Positions 1 to 5,486 of a DNA stretch of 5,898 bases are shown piece after piece. The translations under genes were made by a program, and so were the position numbers. Numbering within the stretch: the first letter of the stretch is position 1; the number at the start of each line of letters is the position of its first letter. The notes beneath the pieces are model-generated. The model ran no database searches, was not told where the DNA came from, and saw only the letters and a program-made list of their open reading frames with translations. Source of the DNA: JAFKKF01 sp038323025 (GTDB lineage: Bacteria; Pseudomonadota; Alphaproteobacteria; Rhizobiales; Kaistiaceae); assembly GCA_038323025.1 (NCBI GenBank), contig JBBQGL010000190.1:1-5898 (forward strand). The letters are read 5' to 3'.

Positions 1-37
1 GAAGCCGGACCTTGAACGCGGAAACTCGGTTACGCAT
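1..37 (-). CDS. Probable start of an NlpD-like LysM/M23 peptidase gene (partial, runs off left edge)
   Basis: An ATG read on the minus strand (complement of 35-37) opens a frame reading MRNRVSAFKVRL that continues past the left edge. Only 12 codons are visible, so no domain can be seen. The polar, basic N-terminus would suit the start of a lipoprotein signal peptide, but the hydrophobic part and lipobox would lie outside the window. The assignment rests on context: in Hyphomicrobiales the order serS-surE-pcm is commonly followed by a LysM-domain M23 peptidase of the NlpD/DipM type, which acts on periplasmic peptidoglycan. There is a 156-nt gap to pcm, longer than the gaps inside the cluster, so it could have its own promoter. 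The start codon lies 1 nt beyond a hairpin. It could instead be a chance ATG. Confidence 0.4.
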   Translation of the reverse strand, partial: MRNRVSAFKVRL

Positions 38-38
38 C

Positions 39-80
39 GTTTAACTCACGCTACGGACTCTACTGGTGCCGTGAGTAAAC
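39..80 (-). promoter_or_regulatory. Hairpin directly in front of the putative nlpD-like start codon
   Basis: On the plus strand GTTTAACTCACG (39-50) pairs with CGTGAGTAAAC (70-80): 11 base pairs with one bulged A and a 19-nt loop. Read on the minus strand, the 3' arm ends 1 nt before the ATG at 37. That arm holds the only Shine-Dalgarno-like bases near the start (GTGAG). There is no U-run after the stem in either direction, so it is not an ordinary intrinsic terminator. It could sequester the ribosome binding site, or be a weak terminator or processing site behind pcm. I see no convincing -35/-10 pair in 38-193. Confidence 0.4.
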
Positions 81-193
81 ACAGGTAACGTTGACAAAGG
101 GTTTAAGCAGCGGTCTCCCGCGAGGTATTGGCGCGCACTCAGGGTTCTTACGTAGCGCCGGATGCGCGAACGGCTGTCGCGTCTTGGAACGCC

Positions 194-859
194 CTAAAGC
201 CGCTCGGCCTTCCCGGGAATAAGCGGGACAAAGCGCACGTCGGCCAGTTCGGTCTGGTCAAACCCGGTGTCCGTGCGTTCCAGCCGCATCAACTTCTGCA
301 CGCCGTCGAGCGGGCCGATGGGGATGACGATGACACCGCCTATGCGCACCTGCCTGAGCAGCGCTTCCGGAACCTCTTCGCCCGCGGCGGTGACGATGAT
401 CCGGTCGAAGGGGGCCTGCTCCGGCCACCCCTTCATGCCGTCCCCGACCAGGGTGGTGATGTTGGAAATGCGGAGCGTGCGGAAGCGCGACTCCGCCGCC
501 TGCACGAGCGTGCGGAAACGATCGATCGTGTAGACGCGCCGGCAGAGCTTCGAGAGGATCGCGGCCTGGTAGCCCGTGCCCGTGCCGATCTCCAGCACCT
601 TGTCGCGGTCATGGACGTCGAGCGCGGTCGTCATCATGGCGACGATCAGGGGCGCGCTGATGGTCTGGCCGCAGTCGATGGCGAGAGCCCGCTCGGCGTA
701 GGCGTTCGCACGGCTCTCGGCGGGAACGAACACGTCGCGCGGCACGGACTCGATGGCCGAGACGATGCGCTGGTCGGTGATGCCGGCGCGGCGAAGCCTG
801 AGGATCAGCTCGCCAACCCGGGTCTTCCGCTCGTCATCATCGCCGTCGCGCATGGTCAT
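194..859 (-). CDS. pcm: Protein-L-isoaspartate O-methyltransferase
   Basis: A cytoplasmic SAM-dependent enzyme that methylates L-isoaspartyl (and D-aspartyl) residues in damaged proteins and starts their repair. The 221-residue product matches the usual family length of about 210-220. Visible family motifs are QTISAP (residues 65-70), the SAM-binding glycine loop VLEIGTGTGYQAA (88-100), GDG (139-141), FDRIIVTAA (151-159) and the C-terminal FVPLIPG (210-216). The start ATG overlaps the surE stop as ATGA (856-859), which points to translational coupling and a shared transcript. A second ATG two codons in (853) is an equally possible start. No strong Shine-Dalgarno stands at normal spacing; an AGGAG (875-879) is about 15 nt away. 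Nothing in the frame looks damaged. Pairing with surE is common in proteobacteria and fits a stationary-phase survival role. Confidence 0.97.
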   Translation of the reverse strand: MTMRDGDDDERKTRVGELILRLRRAGITDQRIVSAIESVPRDVFVPAESRANAYAERALAIDCGQTISAPLIVAMMTTALDVHDRDKVLEIGTGTGYQAAILSKLCRRVYTIDRFRTLVQAAESRFRTLRISNITTLVGDGMKGWPEQAPFDRIIVTAAGEEVPEALLRQVRIGGVIVIPIGPLDGVQKLMRLERTDTGFDQTELADVRFVPLIPGKAERL

Positions 860-1635
860 CGTTGTTGCGGCGCGCTCCTGTCGAAATGATGGCGGAGCGG
901 ATCGGCGAGGTCGTGGGCCGTCAGATCGAGGCGGAGGGCCGTTACCGAAATCTGTCCCGCCCCGATGGCGTGGACGTCGGTGCCGCCGACCAGATCCTCG
1001 CGTTCGCGCCGGTACATCAGCCAGTAGTAGGGATTGCCGCGCCCGTCGTGGCGCTGCTCGATATGGAGGCCGTGGAGCAGCTTGCCCTGGCTGGTGATGG
1101 CGATGCCCTCCGTCCGATCAGGCGCCCGGTTGGGGAAGTTGATGTTGTAGAGCACCGCCTCGGGAAAGCCGAAGGAAACCAGCTTCCGCACGATTTCCGG
1201 CCCGTGCGCCTCGGCCGTCTCCCACGGGATGCGCGCGCGCTCGCCGTGCGGGTAGGCCTGGCTGAGCGCGATCGACGGGACGCCGAGTAGTGTGCCCTCT
1301 ATCGCCCCGGCGATGGTGCCCGAATAGGTAACGTCGTCGGCGACATTCTGGCCCGAGTTCACGCCGGAAAGGATGAGGTCGGGCTTCTTCTCGGCGAGCA
1401 GGCGGCGCACCGCCATGATGACACAGTCGCTTGGCGTGCCGCGAAGGGCGAACTTCTTTTCCGCGACTTCCCTCAGCCGCAGCGGGTCGTTCAGCGAAAG
1501 CGAATGCGACAGCCCGCTCTGGTCGAGTTCGGGCGCCACCACCCAGACATCGTCGGAGAGTGCGGCGGCGATCCGCTCCGCGGCCGCGAGGCCCGGGGCA
1601 TGAATGCCGTCGTCATTGGTGATCAGGATGCGCAT
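856..1635 (-). CDS. surE: 5'/3'-nucleotidase SurE
   Basis: A cytoplasmic metal-dependent nucleoside monophosphate phosphatase of the SurE family. The 259-residue product has the usual length. The N-terminal signature MRILITNDDG carries the metal-binding pair D8-D9. S40 (in DQSGLSHS) and N93 (in SGVNSGQN) complete the D-D-S-N metal site known for the family. The pattern TYSGTIAGAIEG (103-114) is also characteristic. The ATG at 1635 is preceded by a GAGG Shine-Dalgarno (complement of 1640-1643). The right start is also fixed by the family's invariant MRIL beginning. It shares a 4-nt overlap with pcm downstream and lies 93 nt behind serS, and the inverted heptamer repeat fills most of that gap. 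Confidence 0.97.
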   Translation of the reverse strand: MRILITNDDGIHAPGLAAAERIAAALSDDVWVVAPELDQSGLSHSLSLNDPLRLREVAEKKFALRGTPSDCVIMAVRRLLAEKKPDLILSGVNSGQNVADDVTYSGTIAGAIEGTLLGVPSIALSQAYPHGERARIPWETAEAHGPEIVRKLVSFGFPEAVLYNINFPNRAPDRTEGIAITSQGKLLHGLHIEQRHDGRGNPYYWLMYRREREDLVGGTDVHAIGAGQISVTALRLDLTAHDLADPLRHHFDRSAPQQR

Positions 1636-1644
1636 GGGACCTCG

Positions 1645-1753
1645 TGAGCGAATAGCGAATAGCGAATAGCGAATAGCGAGTAGTCGACGGCAGGCGAGCG
1701 ACCGGAACGGCGAAGCGAATTCTATTCGCTATTCGCTATTCGCTATTCGCTCA
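1645..1753. repeat. Perfect 32-bp inverted repeat built from GCGAATA heptamers
   Basis: The left arm (1645-1676) is TGA + four perfect GCGAATA units (1648-1675) + G. A fifth, degenerate unit GCGAGTA follows at 1676-1682. The right arm (1722-1753) is C + four TATTCGC units (1723-1750) + TCA, the exact reverse complement of the left arm. The spacer is 45 nt (1677-1721). As RNA from the serS-surE transcript this would form a 32-bp stem with no mismatch. The right arm includes the last seven codons and the stop of serS. The left arm ends just before the surE ribosome binding site. There is no U-tract, so it is not a classical terminator. It could be an RNase III site, a barrier to read-through or 3' exonuclease, or a small palindromic repeat of the genome. 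I see no transposase or clear target duplication. Confidence 0.9.
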
Positions 1754-3147
1754 ATGCCCCGCATGTAGGGCTTCAGCGCATCCGGCACCAAAATGGAGCC
1801 GTCCTCGTTCTGGTAGTTCTCCATGACGGCGATCAGCGCGCGGCCGACGGCGACGCCGGAGCCGTTCAAGGTGTGGACTAGCCGGTTCCCCTTTCCTTCC
1901 TTCGGCCGGTAGCGCGCCTGCATCCGCCGCGCCTGGAAATCGCCGCAGACCGAGCAGGACGAAATCTCGCGATACGTCCCCTGCCCCGGCAGCCAGACCT
2001 CGATGTCGTAGGTCTTTTGCGAAGCGAAGCCCATGTCGCCGGTGGAGAGGGTCATCACGCGGTAGTGCAGATCGAGCCGGCGAAGCACTTCCTCGGCGCA
2101 GGTAAGCATGCGTTCATGTTCGTCGCGTGACGCTTCCGGCGTAGTGATCGAAATCAGCTCGACCTTGTCGAACTGGTGCTGGCGAAGCATCCCGCGGGTG
2201 TCACGGCCAGCCGCGCCGGCTTCAGCGCGGAAGCAAGGCGTCAGGGCGGTGTAGCGGAGGGGAAGTTCCTCCTCGGAAAGAATGGACTCCCGAACAAGGT
2301 TGGTGAGCGGTACCTCGGCGGTGGGGATCAGCCAGCGATTGTATTTGGTGAGAACCTCAACAAGGGCCTCAACAAACACAGTAGGCACCGGCTCTGTCTC
2401 GAAATGCAACGCTTTCGGTGAGCCACGAAGGTCCCAAATCCGCCTCAGCAACGGCTGATCGAGGATGCCAGCCACCAAGAACAGATCTTCTGCAAATTTT
2501 GGCAATTGTCCCGTGCCGACCATCGTTGCGTCGTTGACCAACAGCGGCGGCTGCACCTCGGTGTACCCGTGCTCCTCGGTGTGCAGGTCGAGCATGAACT
2601 GGCCGAGAGCGCGCTCAAGGCGTGCGAGGCCCTTCTTGAGGACGACGAAGCGGGAGCCGGAAAGCTTCGCCGCTGCCTCGAAGTCCATCTGGCCGAGCTT
2701 TTCGCCAAGCTCGAAATGCTCCTTCGGCTTGAACGCGTTGCCCCAGCGGTTCGGCTTCTCGCCCCATGTCCGGTATTCGACATTGGCGTGCTCGTCGGCG
2801 CCGACCGGCACGTCGTCGCGCGGCACGTTGGGGACGATCGCGAGCGCGTCCTCGAGCGCCTTGTCCGCCTCCTTCGACTTCGCCTCGGCGTCGGCGAGAA
2901 ATGTCTTCAGGTCGGCAACTTCGGCCATCAGCCTGGCGGCGGTGGCTTCGTCCTTCTGGCCCTTGGCCTTACCGATGTCCTTCGACGCGGCGTTGCGGCG
3001 CTGCTGCGCTTCTTCGACCTTGCCGATCCAGGCACGCCGCGCCTCGTCGAGCGCAATCAGCCGCCCGGCCGCCGGCTCCGCGTTGCGGTTGGCGAGCGCC
3101 CGGTCGAGGAGGTCGGGGTTCTCGCGAATCCATTTGATGTCGAGCAT
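1729..3147 (-). CDS. serS: Seryl-tRNA synthetase
   Basis: A class II aminoacyl-tRNA synthetase that charges tRNA-Ser (and tRNA-Sec) with serine in the cytoplasm. Residues about 1-110 form the N-terminal tRNA-binding arm, a Lys/Glu/Ala-rich antiparallel coiled coil at about 40-104. The catalytic domain shows motif 1 (GYTEVQPPLLV, 194-204), GTGQLPKF (211-218), the serine-binding TAE loop IPTAEVPL (274-281), motif 2 (FRAEAGAAGRDTRG, 306-319), SSCSVCGDFQARRM (396-409) and motif 3 (NGSGVAVGRALIAVMENYQ, 428-446). At 472 residues it is some 40 longer than the common 425-430. The extra length lies in residues about 224-271 (2335-2478), where GC falls to about 55%. The last residues RIANSE and the TAG come from the heptamer repeat. 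The ATG at 3147 gives the standard MLDIKWIRENP beginning; only a weak TGGAA precedes it. It lies 107 nt behind xdhC. Confidence 0.97.
   Translation of the reverse strand: MLDIKWIRENPDLLDRALANRNAEPAAGRLIALDEARRAWIGKVEEAQQRRNAASKDIGKAKGQKDEATAARLMAEVADLKTFLADAEAKSKEADKALEDALAIVPNVPRDDVPVGADEHANVEYRTWGEKPNRWGNAFKPKEHFELGEKLGQMDFEAAAKLSGSRFVVLKKGLARLERALGQFMLDLHTEEHGYTEVQPPLLVNDATMVGTGQLPKFAEDLFLVAGILDQPLLRRIWDLRGSPKALHFETEPVPTVFVEALVEVLTKYNRWLIPTAEVPLTNLVRESILSEEELPLRYTALTPCFRAEAGAAGRDTRGMLRQHQFDKVELISITTPEASRDEHERMLTCAEEVLRRLDLHYRVMTLSTGDMGFASQKTYDIEVWLPGQGTYREISSCSVCGDFQARRMQARYRPKEGKGNRLVHTLNGSGVAVGRALIAVMENYQNEDGSILVPDALKPYMRGIERIANSE
2335..2478 (-). other. Long lower-GC insert in SerRS between motif 1 region and TAE loop
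   Basis: Residues 224-271 of SerRS separate AEDLF from WLIPTAEV by 48 residues. In E. coli SerRS, as I recall its sequence, about 13 residues separate the equivalent points. I count 79 G/C in these 144 bases (about 55%), against 39/60 (65%) in each of two comparison blocks of the same gene (1921-1980 and 2641-2700). The insert contains a hydrophobic, probably helical stretch (VFVEALVEVLTKY, 257-269). The frame is maintained and all catalytic motifs on both sides are intact, so it is an elaboration rather than damage. It may be a lineage-specific insertion shared by relatives; I cannot test that here. Confidence 0.6.
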
Positions 3148-3174
3148 GGCATTCCAGCGTTCAAGTCGGTGCGA

Positions 3175-3192
3175 CTCCCCTCCCTCGGGGAG
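3175..3192 (-). other. Small GC hairpin in the serS leader
   Basis: CTCCCC (3175-3180) and GGGGAG (3187-3192) form a perfect 6-bp stem with a 6-nt loop in the 107-nt gap between xdhC and serS. There is no U-run, and it lies 28 nt before the serS ATG. The rest of the gap is GC-rich and includes a GGCCGGCCGG palindromic stretch at 3242-3252. I see no T-box-like leader and no clear promoter. Function unknown. Confidence 0.35.
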
Positions 3193-3254
3193 CGGAACCG
3201 CGCCTCAATAGACGGCAGGCGCTTGCGTGGGAAGGGGAGCGCCGGCCGGCCGGG

Positions 3255-3593
<339 letters not shown>

Positions 3594-3622
3594 GAGCGGC
3601 GCTCCGATGATCCTCTGCGGCG

Positions 3623-3651
3623 AATATAGTCCCGCGCCAACCATCGCCCAA
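3623..3651 (-). promoter_or_regulatory. Predicted promoter of the xdhC-like gene
   Basis: Read on the minus strand, TTGGGC (complement of 3646-3651) is followed after 17 nt by TATATT (complement of 3623-3628). This is a good match to a housekeeping sigma promoter. The expected start of transcription is about 3616, leaving a leader of about 23 nt before the ATG at 3593. It implies xdhC need not depend on transcription from coxE, which it could not easily receive across the opposed brnTA module. Confidence 0.5.
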
Positions 3652-3681
3652 GTCAGGATACTTGTGCGAGCCCAACCGGCT

Positions 3682-3717
3682 GCTTATTTGACCCCGGCGC
3701 TTATTTGGGGGTACAAT
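3682..3717 (+). promoter_or_regulatory. brnTA promoter with candidate BrnA operator repeats
   Basis: TTGACC (3688-3693), an 18-nt spacer and TACAAT (3712-3717) form a strong-looking sigma-70-type promoter. The expected transcription start, about 7 nt past the -10, is near 3724, on top of the ATG at 3723, so the transcript would be leaderless or nearly so. Two direct repeats GCTTATTTG lie at 3682-3690 and 3699-3707. ACCCC (3691-3695) mirrors GGGGT (3708-3712) between and over the promoter boxes. BrnA is known to repress its own operon in other bacteria, so these repeats are the natural operator candidates; that is inference. The region is shared with the xdhC upstream region in the other direction. 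Confidence 0.6.
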
Positions 3718-3911
3718 AATATATGCGCATCACCTTCGATCCGGCAAAGCGCGATGCCACGCTGAAGCAACGGGTCTCGATTTTGTCGACGCCGTTCGTG
3801 TTTTCGCAGGCGAGACATATTCGTTACCGGATACGCGCGTCGACTATGGCGAAGCCCGATTCCAAACTGTCGGCTTTCTGGCAGGCCGGATGGTGATGGT
3901 GGTTTGGACAC

Positions 3912-3934
3912 CACGTGGCGAAGCTCGCCACGTG
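3912..3934 (+). promoter_or_regulatory. Perfect 10-bp hairpin upstream of the brnA ribosome binding site
   Basis: CACGTGGCGA (3912-3921) and TCGCCACGTG (3925-3934) form a 10-bp perfect stem with a 3-nt AGC loop. It lies inside the brnT 3' coding region and ends 8 nt before the brnA Shine-Dalgarno. There is no U-tract, so it is not an intrinsic terminator. It could set the relative translation of toxin and antitoxin or protect or process the mRNA. It may also simply result from the codons for PRGEARHV. Confidence 0.5.
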
Positions 3935-3942
3935 ATTTCAAT

Positions 3943-3948
3943 GAGGAA
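3943..3948 (+). promoter_or_regulatory. brnA ribosome binding site
   Basis: GAGGAA stands 5 nt before the brnA ATG (3954), inside the brnT reading frame. It is the only strong Shine-Dalgarno in the module and fixes the antitoxin start. It would let brnA be translated independently of the broken brnT frame. Confidence 0.7.
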
Positions 3949-3953
3949 GTGCA

Positions 3954-4259
3954 ATGAGCGAGAGCAAGAAGCGTATCGGCACCGATTTGGCCAAACTTGA
4001 TGCGCAAGTGATCCAGCCACACGAATACGACGATGCCCCCGAGTGGACCGATGACGAATTTCGCCGGGCCGATTTCTACATTGGCGAGAAGCTGATCCGC
4101 CGCGGACGCCCGCCCCTGGCGGAGCCCAAGCAAGCAGTAAAACTGCGCCTGTCGCGCGCAGTGCTCGATCATTTCAAGGCTGGCGGCCCCGGCTGGCAGA
4201 CGCGCATCAACGCCACACTGGAACGCACGGCAAAGCGGCAAAAGAAAGCCGCGAAGTAG
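3954..4259 (+). CDS. brnA: BrnA-type antitoxin
   Basis: The antitoxin partner of BrnT: it binds and neutralises the toxin and, through a ribbon-helix-helix DNA-binding region, represses the operon. The 101-residue product shows the family pattern in order: an acidic YDDAPEWTDDEF (25-36), RGRPPLAEPK (50-59), then the C-terminal VKLRLSRAVLDHFKAGGPGW and QTRINATLE blocks (about 62-90) that make up the DNA-binding and dimerisation part, and a lysine-rich tail. The frame is complete with a good ribosome binding site. It overlaps the brnT 3' end by 47 nt, an arrangement expected for coupled toxin-antitoxin genes. It ends 9 nt from the stop of the opposed coxE gene, with no obvious terminator between them. 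With its toxin broken it may persist as an orphan regulator or anti-toxin against other BrnT copies. Confidence 0.93.
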   Translation: MSESKKRIGTDLAKLDAQVIQPHEYDDAPEWTDDEFRRADFYIGEKLIRRGRPPLAEPKQAVKLRLSRAVLDHFKAGGPGWQTRINATLERTAKRQKKAAK

Positions 4260-4268
4260 AGGCGTTTC

Positions 4269-5480
4269 CTAAGCCGCCCGCATCCAGCGGCGAGGATCGC
4301 CCGAAGCAGTTCCCTCCCCGGCAAGCGCCCGACAGAGGTAGGCCATCGAGTCGAGAGAGTGGATCGGCCGGAACTCGTCGACGTGCGGCAGCATGGCGCG
4401 GATGCCCCCTGCTCGCGCGGCAAAGCCCTCGTAGGAGAGCAGCGGATTCAGCCAGATCAGCCGCCGGCATGAGCGGTGCAGCCGGTCCATCTCGACGGCC
4501 AGGTCCTCGCCGCGATCACGTTCGAGCCCATCGCTGAAGAGGAGCACGATCGCTCCCTGCCCGAGCACGCGCCGCGACCACTTGCGGTTAAACTCGTGCA
4601 GCGCCGAAGCGATGCGAGTTCCGCCCGACCAGTCCGGCACGGCCGACGAACAGGCGGCCAGCGCCTCGTCGACGTCGCGCCGGCGCAGGCCGCGGGTGAC
4701 GTTGGTGAGCCGCGTGCCGAAGAGAAAACTGGTCACCCGGCGCGTCTCGCCGAGAGCGTGGATGAAATGCAGGAACAGCCGTGTGTAGTTGCCCATAGAG
4801 CCGGAGATGTCGCAAAGCACCACCACCGGGGCCAGCACCTCGCGGCGGCGACGATGCTGGAGCAGGATCATCTTGCCTCCGGTGCGCAGGCTCGCCCGGA
4901 GTGTGCGCCGCGCATCGATCGCGCCGGGCGGCGATGAGGCGACCAGCCGGCGCGTCCGCATCCGGTCGTGGGGCATTTCCATGCGGGCGATCCGGCGCTC
5001 GGCTTCGGCGATCTCGGCCGCGGTCATCTGCGCGAAATCCCGGCGCCTGAACGCCTCCTCGCCAGAGGTCGCCATGCGTGCGTCGATCTCGACCCGCTCG
5101 CTCTTCGGGCGGGCCGGGGCTTCGCCGGCAAACAGCGCCTCGGCGGCCCGGCGCGCGGCCGGCCGCGGCGGCGCCTCTTCCGCGGGCTCATCCGGATCGG
5201 GCGGCAGCGAGAGCATCTGCTGGAGATGCCTGCGGCTCCGCCAGAAGAGGCGGAAGGCCTCGTCGAAGATCGCGTGCTGGTCGCGCCGTTTCACGAAGAT
5301 GGCGTGGAGCGTCCAGTAAAGATCGTCACGTACCGAAACGCCGGCGACCTCGACGGCGCGTATCGCGTCGACCACCGATGCCGGTCCGAGCGCCAGACCG
5401 GCGCGGCGAAGCGCGCGGGCAAAATGGACGATGTTTTCCGCCAGAAGGCCGTGCCGGGCGGGCTCGCGTGGCGGCGCCAC
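4269..5480 (-). CDS. coxE: CoxE-type VWA domain protein
   Basis: A von Willebrand factor A domain protein of the CoxE family, which works with a MoxR-type AAA+ ATPase (CoxD) in maturing the active site of CO dehydrogenase and related molybdenum hydroxylases; it is cytoplasmic, with no signal peptide. The 403 residues begin with a helical region (about 14-90), then a Pro/Glu/Arg-rich linker (about 91-130), then the VWA domain from about 215. The metal-ion-dependent adhesion site is complete: DISGS (224-228), T288 in SGGTRIASAL and D317 in FSDGLERD. The start is GTG at 5480, 6 nt after the stop of the ATPase gene, so the two are very likely co-transcribed and coupled; the family homology begins soon after this start. 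It ends next to brnA in convergent orientation. The exact substrate enzyme cannot be read from this window. Confidence 0.9.
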   Translation of the reverse strand: MAPPREPARHGLLAENIVHFARALRRAGLALGPASVVDAIRAVEVAGVSVRDDLYWTLHAIFVKRRDQHAIFDEAFRLFWRSRRHLQQMLSLPPDPDEPAEEAPPRPAARRAAEALFAGEAPARPKSERVEIDARMATSGEEAFRRRDFAQMTAAEIAEAERRIARMEMPHDRMRTRRLVASSPPGAIDARRTLRASLRTGGKMILLQHRRRREVLAPVVVLCDISGSMGNYTRLFLHFIHALGETRRVTSFLFGTRLTNVTRGLRRRDVDEALAACSSAVPDWSGGTRIASALHEFNRKWSRRVLGQGAIVLLFSDGLERDRGEDLAVEMDRLHRSCRRLIWLNPLLSYEGFAARAGGIRAMLPHVDEFRPIHSLDSMAYLCRALAGEGTASGDPRRWMRAA

Positions 5481-5486
5481 CCTGCC

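Larger units (their letters stand above)
3723..4000 (+). pseudogene. brnT: BrnT-type ribonuclease toxin, broken by a frameshift
   Basis: BrnT is the RelE-like ribonuclease of the BrnT/BrnA type II toxin-antitoxin system; it inhibits translation when free. From the ATG at 3723 the frame reads MRITFDPAKRDATLKQR, then turns to non-family sequence and stops at 3894-3896 (57 residues). The family sequence resumes in another frame from 3776 with LDFVDAVRVFAGETYSLPD and ends RHVISMRKCNEREQEAY, with a stop at 3998-4000. Adding one G to the run at 3772-3774 would give a continuous 92-residue protein of normal BrnT length with KQRGLDF at the join. The downstream part has no good start codon and no early stop of its own, so the lesion looks recent or is a sequencing error. 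The 3' end overlaps brnA by 47 nt. No Shine-Dalgarno precedes the start. Confidence 0.88.

Noticed and set aside
128..889. Long plus-strand frame opposite pcm
   Set aside because: It is a shadow of pcm: it shows no family motifs, is rich in Arg/Asp/Gly/His as expected of antisense high-GC sequence, and pcm on the other strand has every expected motif.
1645..1753. Possible CRISPR array from the regular repeats
   Set aside because: The units are 7 nt, contiguous and without spacers, and the two arrays face each other. This is a microsatellite-type inverted repeat, not CRISPR.
1645..1753. Intrinsic terminator between serS and surE
   Set aside because: The stem is long and has no U-tract on either strand, and the two genes sit close together as expected of one transcript. 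A structural or processing role is more likely.
3148..3254. T-box or other riboswitch in the serS leader
   Set aside because: At 107 nt, and with only one 6-bp hairpin and no T-box core motif visible, there is no support. T-boxes are also not expected for serS in alphaproteobacteria.
3594..3644. Upstream ATG at 3644 as the xdhC start
   Set aside because: The extra 17 residues show no family similarity, and the predicted promoter would start transcription downstream of that ATG.
3684..4241. 185-codon minus-strand frame opposite brnTA
   Set aside because: The plus strand carries clear BrnT and BrnA family sequence with promoter and ribosome binding site. The antisense frame has no family features and its openness follows from base composition.
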